DNA of 30,159 nt from NCBI GenBank assembly GCA_033557685.1, contig JAWQRN010000408.1:1-30159 (forward strand), given 5' to 3'. Origin of the DNA: Sperchopsis tessellata (Eukaryota > Arthropoda > Insecta > Coleoptera > Hydrophilidae). Each line of letters opens with the position of its first letter. Position 1 is the stretch's first letter. The translations under genes and the position numbers were made by a program. A model generated the notes under the pieces. It saw only the letters and a list, made by a program, of their open reading frames with translations. It was not told where the DNA came from and searched no databases. Below are positions 1 through 9,934 of the stretch, in pieces.

Positions 1-570
1 TATATAGATATGTATATTTCGTTTAAAGAAAAAAAAAAGATTTTTTAATAGGACAGATATAAACCGTTTCAACCGTTCGTATTTTAATCTTGTAAAGTAA
101 ACTACGACGTAAAATACGTTGATGTTTTTATTTTATAAGGTTATCTGCTGTTACTATAAAGTGGCACACGTAAGCTTTTTTTGGTATGTTTACAACGTCA
201 TCAAGAAGGAGCACGATGTAAAATTCGTATCAATATATATAATTTTCTGTATGCATATATTTGGACAGGTATTAGTGGTAGTAGTGTTTTGTTGTAAAAT
301 ATTTATTGAGTTGTGTATGTACTTGTTCCAAATGAGACCAGTAGTATTTGATGTCTTTGTGTTTTTTTTTCAGTGTTCTTGATGTGTCACATACATGGAA
401 TTAATATGAAAAAAACTTTTGTGAAAGAAATATATAAGTTCCGTAGCGATAACGAAGTTAAGTTGTATTTATTTATTTATATGTAGAAATTAAATTCCAG
501 GCAATTATTATTTAAATAAATATAAGCCCAGGTCAAGAGAATTTGGGGTATTATACCTATTATTGAAATA
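1..570. other. AT-rich stretch, no gene recognised
   Basis: I see no recognisable gene or repeat family here. An 87-codon open frame (119-382, plus) is rich in F, V, C and Y, lacks any motif I know and is typical of chance frames in AT-rich DNA, so I do not call it a gene. Confidence 0.6.
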
Positions 571-592
571 TGTATATATATATATATATATA
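571..592. repeat. (TA)n microsatellite
   Basis: A short run of TA dinucleotides. Together with the longer run at 760-808 it brackets a 167-bp block that holds a hammerhead-like motif. Confidence 0.85.
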
Positions 593-633
593 AAGTTACT
601 TTGCCATTAAAATTGACATATGAGTTAATCACT

Positions 634-684
634 GGATCCTGGGATGCATTTCGTGCTCATTTGTGCTCGTCAGCCAAGGATACC
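634..684 (-). ncRNA. Hammerhead-ribozyme-like motif beside a Penelope RT fragment
   Basis: Read on the minus strand from 684 to 634. A 5' strand GGUAUCCUUGG is followed by CUGACGA (673-667), which fits the CUGANGA core, then a 14-nt segment, then GAAA (652-649), AUGCAU closing a two-bp stem III, a UC cleavage dinucleotide (C643), and CCAGGAUCC. The outer strands pair as stem I: UGG/CCA, AUCC/GGAU and GG/CC, nine pairs with two single-U bulges. The weak point is stem II (666-653), where at most two pairs form, so this copy is probably decayed. Known: Penelope-like elements carry minimal type I hammerheads with a very short stem III in their terminal repeats. Seen: a PLE RT fragment lies directly upstream on the same strand. 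Activity is not implied. Confidence 0.45.
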
Positions 685-756
685 AATGCTTAAACCTCAT
701 TTGTAGATAATATAAGGTAAAAATTTAACGTCACGTCACGTGCATTCAATTTTTAC

Positions 757-759
<3 letters not shown>

Positions 760-808
<49 letters not shown>
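760..808. repeat. (TA)n microsatellite
   Basis: About 24 TA units. The run is translated as a YIYIYI tail in the minus-strand frame of the adjacent PLE relic, showing that the microsatellite replaces the expected continuation of the reverse transcriptase. Confidence 0.95.
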
Positions 809-811
<3 letters not shown>

Positions 812-1351
812 ATATGTATATAATTGTGTGCCCTTATGAAGGTAAGTCAGGGTTACATCCAAAATATTACGACATATCCAAAAGTAAATATTTTCGGCCG
901 AGCTGGAGACCAAGAAAGACGACGCTAATTCGTCCATGAAAAAGTTGGAAGGGACTAAAAGATGTTCATTAGTTAGATTTGAACTAAATAAATAATGACT
1001 GACAATATTTATGAAGTCACCAACAGGGACAGATGTGAACACACTTGAAACGTAGAAAGAAACAAATAGGGAACTTGAAACATTTTTACACATGGCAACT
1101 TGGTTTTGAGTTTCAGAGAAATTTTACACTGAGTATCTAAGACCAAGGTCAAAGTCGTGTTCAAAAAGCAATCTAAATTCCAGAAAATTTATGGGCAAAA
1201 CTTGTAAAGCTGATGAACGGTCTACTAGGAATCTCTGGTTTATGCATTTTGGGTAATCATAAAATCTTGGGAGCTGAGAATTCACGAGAAGAGCTTCAAA
1301 ACTTCCTTTGTAAATACTTAAGGGAGAGTGCTTTTTGATGACACTTTTCAA
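809..1351 (-). pseudogene. Penelope-like retroelement reverse transcriptase, fragment
   Basis: The product would be the RT of a Penelope-like element, which copies its own RNA into the nucleus. Two minus-strand open segments (1351-1124, then 1093-809) line up with the first half of PLE RTs. The upstream one has SQLPRFYDYPKCINQ, the counterpart of the usual PRFYGLPKIHK block. The downstream one has LFVSFYVSSVFTSVPV, matching RT motif A (SFDVxSLFTxVP) but with the catalytic Asp replaced by Tyr. About 30 bp with a stop separate them. The YADD motif and the GIY-YIG domain are absent, because the frame runs into a (TA)n tract. No start is assignable. Family assignment is by motif only; the subclade is unknown. 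Confidence 0.75.
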
Positions 1352-1519
1352 CCTAGAAATGTATTTTTTGGTTGGATTACTATTTCAATATTTGTTTAAT
1401 ATAATCTGTCTTATTAAGGGCAACCACACATGAACGTTTGTCTGTCATGGCCAGAAGTGGGAAGAAATGTTCTTTTTTTCTGTGCCATTTAAACAGAGTT
1501 AGGAAACTATTAACATTTC

Positions 1520-1960
1520 TCTCTTGATCTGGTTGCAACTGCACAAAAGGAATCAATCAACTCCCTAGAAGTAGCAGCAAAAGACATTGGTTTGCAAGTT
1601 AATTAGATAAAAACTAAATGGATGCTGCTGAGCAGCCAATATAAGAAACTGGGGCAAGACATCGCCTTTGATGAGTATAAGTATGATGTGATTCACCAGT
1701 TCACGTTTATTGACTCTAGCATCACCGATGGCAATAATGAGATGAACAAAGTCAGGCATAGCAGCAATCAGCAGAACACATTTCTTTATACTGCCAGCTA
1801 AGAGGTTAAAAAATATTCAAAGGAAAATAAAGTTGAGGCTTTTCATGACCCTAATCCACTCTGTCGAGGTGGCTGGGAGTGAGACATGAGCAGCAGGTGC
1901 AGAAAAAGTGGCGGTAAAAAGGATATAAGGGGCAAGGCTTAATTTCAGCAGTGTCATCTT
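1520..1960 (+). pseudogene. Non-LTR (RTE-like) RT fragment
   Basis: Plus-strand reading gives SLDLVATAQKESINSLEVAA, then KDIGLQVN-stop-IKTKWMLLS, then DIAFDEYKYDVIHQFTFIDS and SSITDGNNEMNKVRH. This is the order found after the YADD box in RTE/Jockey-type LINE reverse transcriptases: ADDLxLVA, AKxIGLQVNxxKTKxM, a FxYLGSxI-like block, then a block ending in TYGSETW. The last block is recognisable only as a degraded trace near 1800-1950 after a frame change. Upstream RT motifs and the endonuclease are not visible. It lies on the opposite strand to the PLE fragment, so it is a separate insertion. The clade is uncertain. Confidence 0.7.
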
Positions 1961-2171
1961 TAGAACAAGATATATCTACAACCCGAGACATTATTGAGTA
2001 CCTGTCTTCTGTTCTATTTATTGTTAAATTAAACTGGACATTTCTTTTAAAAGAAATGTATTTCTTCTTGATATGTTTAGACATGTTGATTAAGCCACTG
2101 CTTAATTTTAATCAGATCCTCACTTATTATTTGATACAGCTTATCAAGAACTCGACATCTTCATGTTAAAT

Positions 2172-2560
2172 TCAACAAGAGAACATTGGCAATATAATTA
2201 TATTAAGATTAAGATATTGTCGCAGTAAGACGATATGATTGACAGAGTTGAATACTTTTGCCAAATCACAGAAGTTATTCAAACAACAAAAATCAGCATA
2301 TGTAGAAGATAATTCACTTTTAAAATCAAAATGAATGTTGTATTTTAATGCAAATCCAAACATACGTAACTTTGGTGTTATAGGTATAAACCTTCTCGGT
2401 GAACGGTTACTCACACCCTTATATATTTTTATTATAACTGATATATTTAACATATCAGGAAAAGTACCAATTTCTAGGTATTCCTTTATAAAATCACACA
2501 AACTTCGAATTACATTAGGCTTGAGTCATGGGACGAGCAGTAGAATGCATTAAATTGAAG
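2172..2560 (-). pseudogene. Jockey/CR1-group LINE RT fragment
   Basis: A 109-codon minus-strand segment (2501-2172) aligns with the fingers and palm of Jockey/CR1/I-type reverse transcriptases. It has EYLEIGTFPDMLNISVIIKI (usual form GxFPxxLKxAxVxPIxK), a YRPISxLP-like block as RFIPITPKL, then CDLAKVFNSVNHIVLL, matching CDLSKAFDxVNHxILL. The catalytic Asp of motif A is replaced by Asn (FN for FD). A short deletion lies before the motif A block, where the QFGFRxxxST region should be. Residual similarity continues upstream to about 2560. YADD is not reached, so this is a dead fragment from a family different from its plus-strand neighbour. Confidence 0.7.
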
Positions 2561-3466
2561 CCTGACTTTTAAAAGATTTTAAAAGGTATACTGGAGATTC
2601 ATGGTAAATTTGTTGACAGACTTCACAATATTCTCTGGTTTATCAATTTACATATGAAAGAAAATTTGTCGAGCTAGATAAAATATTCTCTTCTCGGCTA
2701 TTTCCAGGGCAAAAAAGGAGCACGTCGTCTGCCTCAATACGTTCGTCGGCAAGCTGGGGCAGGGACACATTTGTCCTATATTTGTGTATACGCCTAGTCA
2801 TTCAAATATGTGTGTGACTGAAAATTGTATTGGGGCCACAGCTGCCGTAAACAGTTACATAATTTTATTCTCATAAGTGAGAACGCACGCGGCCTTTTTA
2901 TTTTCGGGGAGCAAAAAATAGGACAATTTTTCTTCCAGACATAATGGATTAGTACAATATTTCATGCCCGCGCTTGTAAGGTGGCGTTTTTGCAAACTTT
3001 CTTGGTTAATTTTCTCTTAGAATGGACAAGACTGGAAACGATGAAAACGTGCTTAAATTAAATGGCAGCGATAAAATATCCAGGTATTCCGCATCACAAA
3101 TATTTGATTGCTAAATTCCGGAGTTACATTATTTTATCTTTTCGGGCGTAGGTACTTAACATTAAGAACGTATAAACGGGGGATTATTTTAACGAACTTA
3201 AAAATGGGTTGCGTCTTGGATTAAGTATATCTGGAGGGTGTATTCAACTTCTACATAAATTCGTTAATATACCTATCAGTATATACCCCAAAGAAGTTTT
3301 TCATCAAATCTGTAAGAGTAAGAGTTGGTTTGAACTTGAACATTTTTGGAACAGTATTGCAATTTTTTGTTTAGTTCTCATGTACATGTTATCAACATGT
3401 TTTCAAGATATTTAGAGGTTTACTCTGATCAGTGAGCACGAAATATCCTAGATACGCAATGATATA
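2561..3466. other. No recognised gene
   Basis: No coding similarity seen. A 68-codon plus frame (3209-3415) has no motif I know. At about 2750 a TGGGGCAGG string resembles the terminal motif of the pogo element to the right; it may be another terminus of that family or chance. Confidence 0.5.
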
Positions 3467-3490
3467 GGGAAGACTGGGGCAGGTTGTCCC
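3467..3490 (+). repeat. Probable 5' terminus of the pogo-like element
   Basis: After a TA dinucleotide (3465-3466), which is the usual target of this superfamily, comes GGGAAGACTGGGGCAGGTTG and then TCCC. It lies about 430 bp upstream of the transposase. I could not find the matching inverted end on the right (expected near 5400-5700), where mariner sequence is found instead, so the 3' terminus is probably lost. Confidence 0.4.
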
Positions 3491-3896
3491 AAAGCAAAGC
3501 TGCTGCCATCTACCGGCCGTGATGAATACCAGCCGTTGTTTACATTGATTCGAGTGTGTCTAGTTACTTTTACTTGTCCTGCTACAATTATTTGGATTGT
3601 ATTAATATTTTTGTGATTTCCCTGCTGTAAGTATACTCCTAAACGCTGTACATTTCACTGTTTACTCCGTATTTCATTAATTAATATCAGTGTTTTAACT
3701 AGTTTTCATTGATTCAATAACGTTGCATAGTTTTACTAGGTATCATCTTTGAGGTATATTGTATTCCCGCAATTGTTTGTTTTGTCTAAAATGACCGTTC
3801 GGGGCTGGTAGTCACAAAAAATCCGGGGATGGTTATCTCGTGTGAAAACCAACCCCGGGAGTTTTTTTTGTTCTTTTCTCGTTTGTTTCAGATAAA

Positions 3897-5170
3897 AGAT
3901 GGTCTGAAAAAATGATAGAACGAGAGGAAACCCCTTCAGCCGTTATGCTTGCGGCAGTAAGAAGAGTTAAAAAGGCGAGATTTTCAATTCGTGCAGTTGC
4001 TCGTGAAAATAATATCAACTATCGGAAAATTTCTTAAGACGAAGTTGATGATGCGAATAGGGTGCAGCCTTCCATCTCCGTTGGTTACTATCCAAATAGA
4101 AAAAAAATGTTATGTTGAAGATAACATGGAATTGGCAGTTTATATTGTTAAGCTTCGGAGGTTTAACGCCAAAAGGAATAAATACTCTGGCTTACAATCT
4201 TTGGATTCCTAAGCCCATTTCATGTCCTAAATCTTGGACCAAAAATGAGTGCGCTGGTGACGATTAGTTTGCTGATTTTATGAAGAGGCACAATACTCTT
4301 TCTCCACGAAAACCAGAAGCAGCCAGTTTAGCATGAGCGACAAGCTTCAACCGAACGAATGTGGACTCAATTTTCACTAACTTGGCAACGGTTCACGGTA
4401 TATTTTGAACCTCATCAAATTTGCAACATGGACGAAACTGGAACTACTTCGGTTCAGAGACCAGATAAAATTGTTGCTCGTAAAGGAATCAAACAAATTG
4501 GCGCATTTGTTTCTGCTGAAAGAGGTACGCTCATAACTCTGTTCAGTTCAGTTGTTTCTGCGATTAGAAATCATATCTCACCATTATTCATTTTCCCAAG
4601 AGCGAAATTTCATAAACACTTCATAGCTCGTGCGCCTCCTGGTTCTGATGGAACTGCAAATAAATCTAGGTGGATGCAAGAAGCCGAGCTCTACCTATTT
4701 TTGCAACATTTCCATAAGCACGTGAACAGCACACTTGAGGGACCATGCCTGTTTCTTTTTGATAATCAACCTCAGCGTAGAAGGGCTCAGCTTCGCTAAA
4801 TGTAATGGAATCGACACTGTTCGCACAAACTGCAGCCCCTTGATCGTTCTGTTTTCGGACCACTCAAGACATTTTTTAACTCAGCTTGTGAAGATTGGTT
4901 GCTTAACAATCCTGGACAAACGATGACAATTTATGACATTTAGCAGCTATTACTCGCTCATATTCACTTTCAATAACTCCATTTAATATTACAGGATTCC
5001 GGTGCACAGGAATATGTCCAATCACTCGTGACATTTTTAATGATGTGGATTTTGCTTCAAGTAATGTCACTGACAGAGAACAGCCTCCAAACCAGCTTCA
5101 AGAGCAGCCTGAAAACCAGCTTACAGAGCAACCTCAACCCGGGCCCAGCAATCCATCTGGTCACCGATTG
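3897..5170 (+). pseudogene. pogo/Tigger-like DDE transposase, broken
   Basis: This encoded a cut-and-paste transposase. The N-terminus has a psq-type HTH: RWSEKMIEREETPSAVMLAA followed by VARENNINYR. Next come VGYYPNRK, a CENPB-like stretch (LTPKGINTLAY, PKSWTKNE, FMKRHNTLSPRKPEAASLA), then the DDE domain in the longest open segment (4359-4796): FEPHQICNMDETG, VARKGIKQIGAFVSAERGTL, ARAPPGSDGTANKSRWM, CLFLFDN. The catalytic residues can be located at codons 4431 (D), 4761 (D) and 4842 (D, in PLDRSVFGPLK). The last two are only 27 codons apart, shorter than usual for the family, consistent with a local deletion. Two compensating frameshifts lie between them. The tail TGICPITRDIFNDVDFASS fits the family C-terminus. 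A TTTGTTTCAG string at 3882-3891 resembles a splice acceptor, so the original gene may have had an intron. Confidence 0.85.
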
Positions 5171-5469
5171 AAGTGAGACTTTTGGCGAAAGCAGGAGCCA
5201 GAAAAGTCACCATCAGAAACAGCCGATATATGGAAACAGCAATTTTAACAGATACGCCAATACGTTCAATAGGAAACTGGAAGAACAAACTGAAAAAGCA
5301 AAGCAAAACAAGTGAAGAAAAGTCTTTTTACGGGAACAGCAGAAATTTAGGACATGCTGAAAAATAAAAAAAGGATCACAAAGCGACGAAACGTCCAAAC
5401 TTGCCAGAGCCTCTACACGGTTTTCATTCGGAAACATCATTCATACAGATAATAACCTCGGAAGTCTAT

Positions 5470-5760
5470 TATATTAAAAATAGTTATCGAGATGCATGGA
5501 AAGGAATCTGTTTGCGAAAGATCGAGTGAGTATAGCGGATGGAGTAATTTTAGATAGTTCAACTAATTTTTTTGTCAACTGCGAAAATTGAGGCCGGGCA
5601 TTGTCGTGAAGCAGGAAGAATCATCTTCGATTGTTCATCGTAGGTTATTTTTCACCTAGTATTCGGTGTATAATTTTCAAGTTGGTTGGTTAACATTGTG
5701 TGTTGATTAAGATGCATTATAATAAGTAGGTAAATTTACGCAATAACTCAAATCGTAAGT
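5470..5760 (-). pseudogene. mariner transposase fragment
   Basis: Minus-strand reading near 5640-5560 gives LLHDNARPQFSQLTKKLVEL, the hallmark LLHDNARPH block of mariner (DD34D) transposases with its second Asp intact. It is followed after frame changes by YSLDLSQTD (usual YSPDLSPTD) and an HLDN-like end. Upstream, a degraded RRK/MIL-type block precedes the DN motif. The flanking N-terminal domain and terminal repeats are not recognised. It abuts the right end of the pogo relic, which may be how the pogo 3' terminus was lost. Confidence 0.65.
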
Positions 5761-6330
5761 TTTTGTTTTCATTTCCACTTCTATTATATAAAAGTAACGC
5801 AAATTATATTCCTAAACAAAAAAAAATATGAACAAATATTTCCTAGCAAAGAGCTCTAAAAGTGATATAATCTTACAGTCGACTATTATTGTCGGAACAA
5901 CCTAATACCTTAAACAGTTGAAAGCAGATGTAAAGAAAGCTAAATATTTCACTCTAGAATTATGTAAAAAATGTAAATATATAAGAAAAAATATGGCGAA
6001 ACGCGTTTTGTTAAGTGAATGTAGGTATACACTTTTACAGTAGGGGTTTTTTGTATTTTCCTATGTTATGACTTTTTATCCAAAATCTAAAAAAGCGTAA
6101 ATCATGAAAGCTTTTTATGTAAATTTAAAGCTAACCCTTCGAAAGAGGACCGGGCAAGTGTCTGTGCATGTAGATACTATTCACTATACGGACATACACT
6201 TCTACTACCCGGTCTAGCAGACGCTTCAAGGATTTAATATTTCAAGAGAAAATATGATTTTTTACAATACTGAAACACACACACTCTCAGTAAAATAAGA
6301 ATATGTTGCTTCCTTGGCCGTACATAACTG
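5761..6330. other. No gene; short imperfect inverted repeat
   Basis: No coding similarity. GACCGGGCAAGTGT (6148-6161) is partly complementary to ACACTTCTACTACCCGGTC (6196-6214), giving a small hairpin of unknown meaning. Confidence 0.4.
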
Positions 6331-6617
6331 TGTAATTTTAATATTTGATGAAAATCAAACATCAAGCAAACCGGCCAAGTAGATATATTAAATACAGAAA
6401 TAAACTATATATCGCAAAAAATGATGGGAACAAATTAAATGCAGTAGACACGTTTTTCTGTAATTAAGACGTCATCAGCACTGCTATTGACAAACACGTA
6501 TCCACTGCATTTTGTTTGTTCCCATCATTTTTGCGATATATAGTTCAATTCTGTATTTAATATATCGACTTGGCCGGTTTGCTTGATGTTTGATTTTCAT
6601 CACATATTAAAATTACA
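6331..6617. repeat. Foldback element with ~125-bp arms
   Basis: The left arm (6331 to about 6455) and right arm (about 6495-6617) are near-perfect inverted copies. TGTAATTTTAATATTTGATG on the left is mirrored by the end of the right arm, and both contain AAACATCAAGCAAACCGGCC and AATGATGGGAACAAA in opposite orientation. The loop of about 40 bp carries a hammerhead-like core on the minus strand. The structure fits two head-to-head terminal repeats of a Penelope-like element, or a MITE-like foldback. No target-site duplication was identified. Confidence 0.85.
6441..6486 (-). ncRNA. Degenerate hammerhead-ribozyme-like motif in foldback loop
   Basis: Minus strand from 6484: GCAGUG, then CUGAUGA (6478-6472, exact core), a 13-15 nt segment, an A-rich GAAAAA, then ACGUGU, a GUC cleavage site ending at 6447, and UACUGC (6446-6441). 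GCAGUG pairs completely with UACUGC (six pairs, one G-U), exactly where stem I should be. ACGUGU gives a two-bp stem III. Stem II keeps three pairs (UCU/AGA). The GAAA is displaced or mutated, because the run reads GAAAAAC where CGAAAC would be expected, so this copy is probably inactive. The layout (tiny stem III, type I) is the one described for Penelope-like elements. Confidence 0.45.
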
Positions 6618-7073
6618 CTCTCATTGTTATAATCTCTATAAACTTTGTTATGAAAATACATTGTAGTATGCATATATACTTAAATCATCAAGTACGTGCT
6701 AAATTGGCTTGTAAACAATTGTGATTTTTAATAAAAAAAATTGTAATTTTGTTTTTATCTGTTACGCAAGCTGCACTAAATAGATTACTTTTCTGTTGAA
6801 CTTGAGGCAAGGCAGGAATGTTATATTCTTTAGATGAGTGTATAGGAAATATGAAGCACACTTGTTGAACCGTCATCTACTTTAATAACTTATAACCAGT
6901 ACTTTCCTAATCATTTTTCTGCTTTATAGTATTATGAAATATAGAACTCTAATTGAACAATTGTCGTTTGCTTTTCTGGGATCTATAAATTGATATTACG
7001 TATTGAATGCCACATACATATATGGGCACTATACTACTTAGTGAAATCCCCTACCTGTGTGTTGAAGAACAAG
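6618..7073. other. No recognised gene
   Basis: AT-rich, with several short frames on both strands lacking motifs. Confidence 0.5.
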
Positions 7074-7145
7074 TAAACCTCGCTTATCGAGAGGGATGCG
7101 TCTCGGACACTGTCGCGATAAACGAAAAACGCGAAAAATTGGGGA
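7074..7145. repeat. Tigger/pogo-like MITE terminus
   Basis: The segment AACCTCGCTTATCGAGAGGG followed by GATGCG, then TCGCGATAAACGAAAAACGC and GAAAAATT, resembles the ends of Tigger/pogo-type non-autonomous elements: AACCTCGxTTA near the terminus, a GGGATGCGT block, then CGCGATAAxxGAAAAxCGCGAAAA. The second end is not seen, so it is a truncated copy. The assignment rests on remembered consensus shape only. Confidence 0.45.
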
Positions 7146-7851
7146 TTTGTTAATATGACATCTACAGCCAGAAATAATAGCTGAAACTAGGCTTGTATAA
7201 GCTTCGTATATATGATTATTGAAAAAACCACTAGTTATTGAAATTGTTTTTAAATAATAATAATAAATACGTACGTACATACAAATTTAGAAAACATTAT
7301 CGCTGTTTGCCTGTAATTTACAACTAATATATCGATGAATCCGTGGCTATAGACTTATCATTTACATAAGATATATCATAATTGTATTTTAAATTAACGA
7401 TTTATTGCAAAGCAATTATTTTAAATAATTGTTTCTATTTGAATTTCGATCGCGATATAACGGTACAATTGGTACTCACCGTGAGCGCGCTAAACGGGGG
7501 CTATATGTACTTGACCTACCGTGTGCGTTTCTCGGAATTCAGATTGCTGTTATATTTTTATATGCAGCTTAAATGGACATTTAATTTCTGATTATATTGG
7601 AAATAAGCGAGAACTTATTTTAAATAAAATATAAATTTTTTTATTATTATTTTGTTAAAATAATCTTTAAATGAACAATCATCGAGTTATATAAATTTTA
7701 TATTTGCTAGGGTGTACTAACTTCATATCAAATTAAAAATGGATCATTTAAGACAATCCCTTTAAATAACATATAGTAGTGGCAACTATCGAGTATTAAA
7801 TTCGCCGATAATCGACGAATTGAAAGAACTAGATAATAGGTTCGTTTAAAT
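7146..7851. other. No recognised gene
   Basis: Very AT-rich. A 69-codon plus frame (7382-7591) lacks motifs. Nothing else is supported. Confidence 0.5.
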
Positions 7852-8271
7852 TCAAATTTAAATTCATCAATTAAAATAGATGATATCAATAACTAATTGT
7901 TTAAGTTGGTTCTTTTTAATACAATATATTAGACTAATAACAAGGAGTAGTGCTGCTAAAGATAATCGACTAATCGAAATAACTAGATAATCGATTTCTA
8001 ATAGTAGAGGGTCAACTAATCGATTGCCATTAGTCGATCGTCAACTAATTGAAATAGATTAGTCGATTGTCGACTCTTGATTACTTGACTGTTGATTATT
8101 AGAGAACGAATATCCAGTTCTTTCTATTAGTCGATTATCTGACAATCTAAAAATCGATAGTCGATTAGTTGATTATCTGTAACAGCCATACTTCTTGTTA
8201 TTAGTCCGATATATTGTATTAAAAGGAACTAACTTAAATACTTAGTTATTGATATCATGTATTTGAATTTG
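7852..8271. repeat. Foldback/MITE with ATCGACTAATCG arrays
   Basis: Two arms of roughly 190 bp face each other. The left arm passes through GATGATATCAATAACTAA, TTTAATACAATATATTAGAC and TAATAACAAGGAGTAGTGCT into AAAGATAATCGACTAATCG. The right arm repeats the same order in reverse complement, starting at 8271. The centre (about 7985-8130) is a cluster of ATTAGTCGAT/ATCGACTAAT motifs in both orientations. The inner ends (TAGTGCTGCTAAAGATAATC and the reverse complement of GATTATCTGTAACAGCCATA) look like hAT-type subterminal repeats, so it may be a non-autonomous hAT nested in a longer palindrome. No ORF and no clear target-site duplication. Confidence 0.75.
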
Positions 8272-9934
8272 TAATAATATTTGGAGAACTCGCTCTAAAA
8301 GCCGTTCTATTTTTGATGGAAAAATTGTCTGCTTAAAATTTTATAAAATAAATTTATTTCTCGCTGTTAGTTTCAGTTAGTTCAATTAGTTTTTATATGT
8401 GAAGTGTTCATACACATGCTGCAAAATGTTATAGATAATGTGCATGGAGCCTGGTGTATTTCGCAAGGTCGAAATTGTTAGTCATTTAGATTCTGTCCAT
8501 TCCAGACCAAGTACAAATTAAATAGAATGATAGTTTTGATACGGTAAATACACCTGCACGAATAATATTTGTTCATTCGTGATTTTGTTGTGATTGGTGG
8601 CACCGAAACTGCTCTGTAGGTACATAAACCACTACATGATTTACGAGAAACTGTTTTAAAATGAATCGTATTGAAATGTAAACCCATCTACAGATTGATA
8701 TTTTTAATTACAAACATAATATCACGATATAGTTTGTGAGGTTTCGTTTTCGAAATGAAAATAGACTGGATCGTTGAAAATGTTAATCAAGTAAATTTTC
8801 ATACGTTAGTTTATTAAATGGTATTACTAAACCTAACATCATATTTGTAACAAACAGGGATCTTTTGTGTTTAAATCAGGAAGATTTTGTATTTAGTATC
8901 AATTAATATTTATTTTAATCTAGTATAAATATGTATACATATTCTAGCTAGAAGGAGAATAAACTTGCTAGAAGATACTATTGGAGCCAATCTATAAAAT
9001 AATTTAAATCTTTCAAAACCTAATCTATGAAAAGTACTCACCAGGAAGTGGAAGAGCAGATTAATTAGGATTTACCACGCGCGATATGTCACTAAGTGAA
9101 GTATCGTCTGGACAGAATTGTTACCACTAGGCTCGATTTACTATTAGGTCGAGTAGGTTGAAGCCAAAAAATAGACTTCTGTCTACAAATATAAAATATA
9201 TTACAAGAATATTTTAAATAAAATTGCATTAAATCTTTAACCAACAATTATATAATGTAATAAAAGCTATGCCTTGAGATTAAGCCTAACAATTGCAATT
9301 AATTGACAAAAGAAAGTTTACTAGTTTGTGTTGCTTTCCTGCAGTCAAGCAAAGTCTTTCAGACATTGACAATGAAGGTAAATTGCTTTCATACTCTAAA
9401 AGTGTATGCACGCACTGCTAAAATTAATTTTACAATACTGCAACAAAAATTATTGCAGCTGCAGATTGATGTTTTACATAAATTCTATGTGTCAAAGGGA
9501 AGATAGAATGAGGTAAAATAGTGTAGTATATTGCCGGCTCTACACCAAACCGACAAAATGAAAATAACCACAAAACAGAAACAAAAAAAAATGAAAACTT
9601 GCGCCCATACTGTCAAATCAAATATTTCATTTTGGGTTTTTTCGTGCCATCATTTCGTGTATCATCAAAACATTCAAACAGTGGCGAGTTTGTGCTCAAA
9701 AAAGAAAAGGAGATGATTTATTGTTATTGGATTTAGATTTGTTATTATACAAGTTCTCACCGAAATAATAAATGTCATTATTTGGGTAAGATCTTAAGTA
9801 AAAGAAATTAATATGGCATTGAAAAATTATTAGTTGATTTAAATAAAGAAGATATTGGATTGAATTCCAGAATATTTTTAGTATATCTAGCAACGACTTA
9901 ATATAGCAGGTCAGTCCTTTTTCTTGTTCTTAAT
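8272..9934. other. No recognised gene
   Basis: About 1.7 kb without a supportable gene. Small frames at 8478-8687 (minus), 9303-9506 and 9531-9716 (plus) have no recognisable domain. No long repeat seen. Confidence 0.5.

Noticed and set aside
746..808. YIYIYI-rich protein tail in the minus frame, and similar frames at 24349-24635
   Set aside because: Translation of (TA)n microsatellites, not protein-coding.
3209..3415. 68-codon plus-strand ORF
   Set aside because: No motif, no context and composition expected by chance in AT-rich DNA.
3833..4018. Minus-strand ORF over the pogo N-terminus
   Set aside because: Shadow of the plus-strand HTH coding sequence.
6148..6214. Inverted GACCGGG/CCCGGTC pair as a transposon terminus
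   Set aside because: The pairing is interrupted and no element or target duplication could be attached to it.
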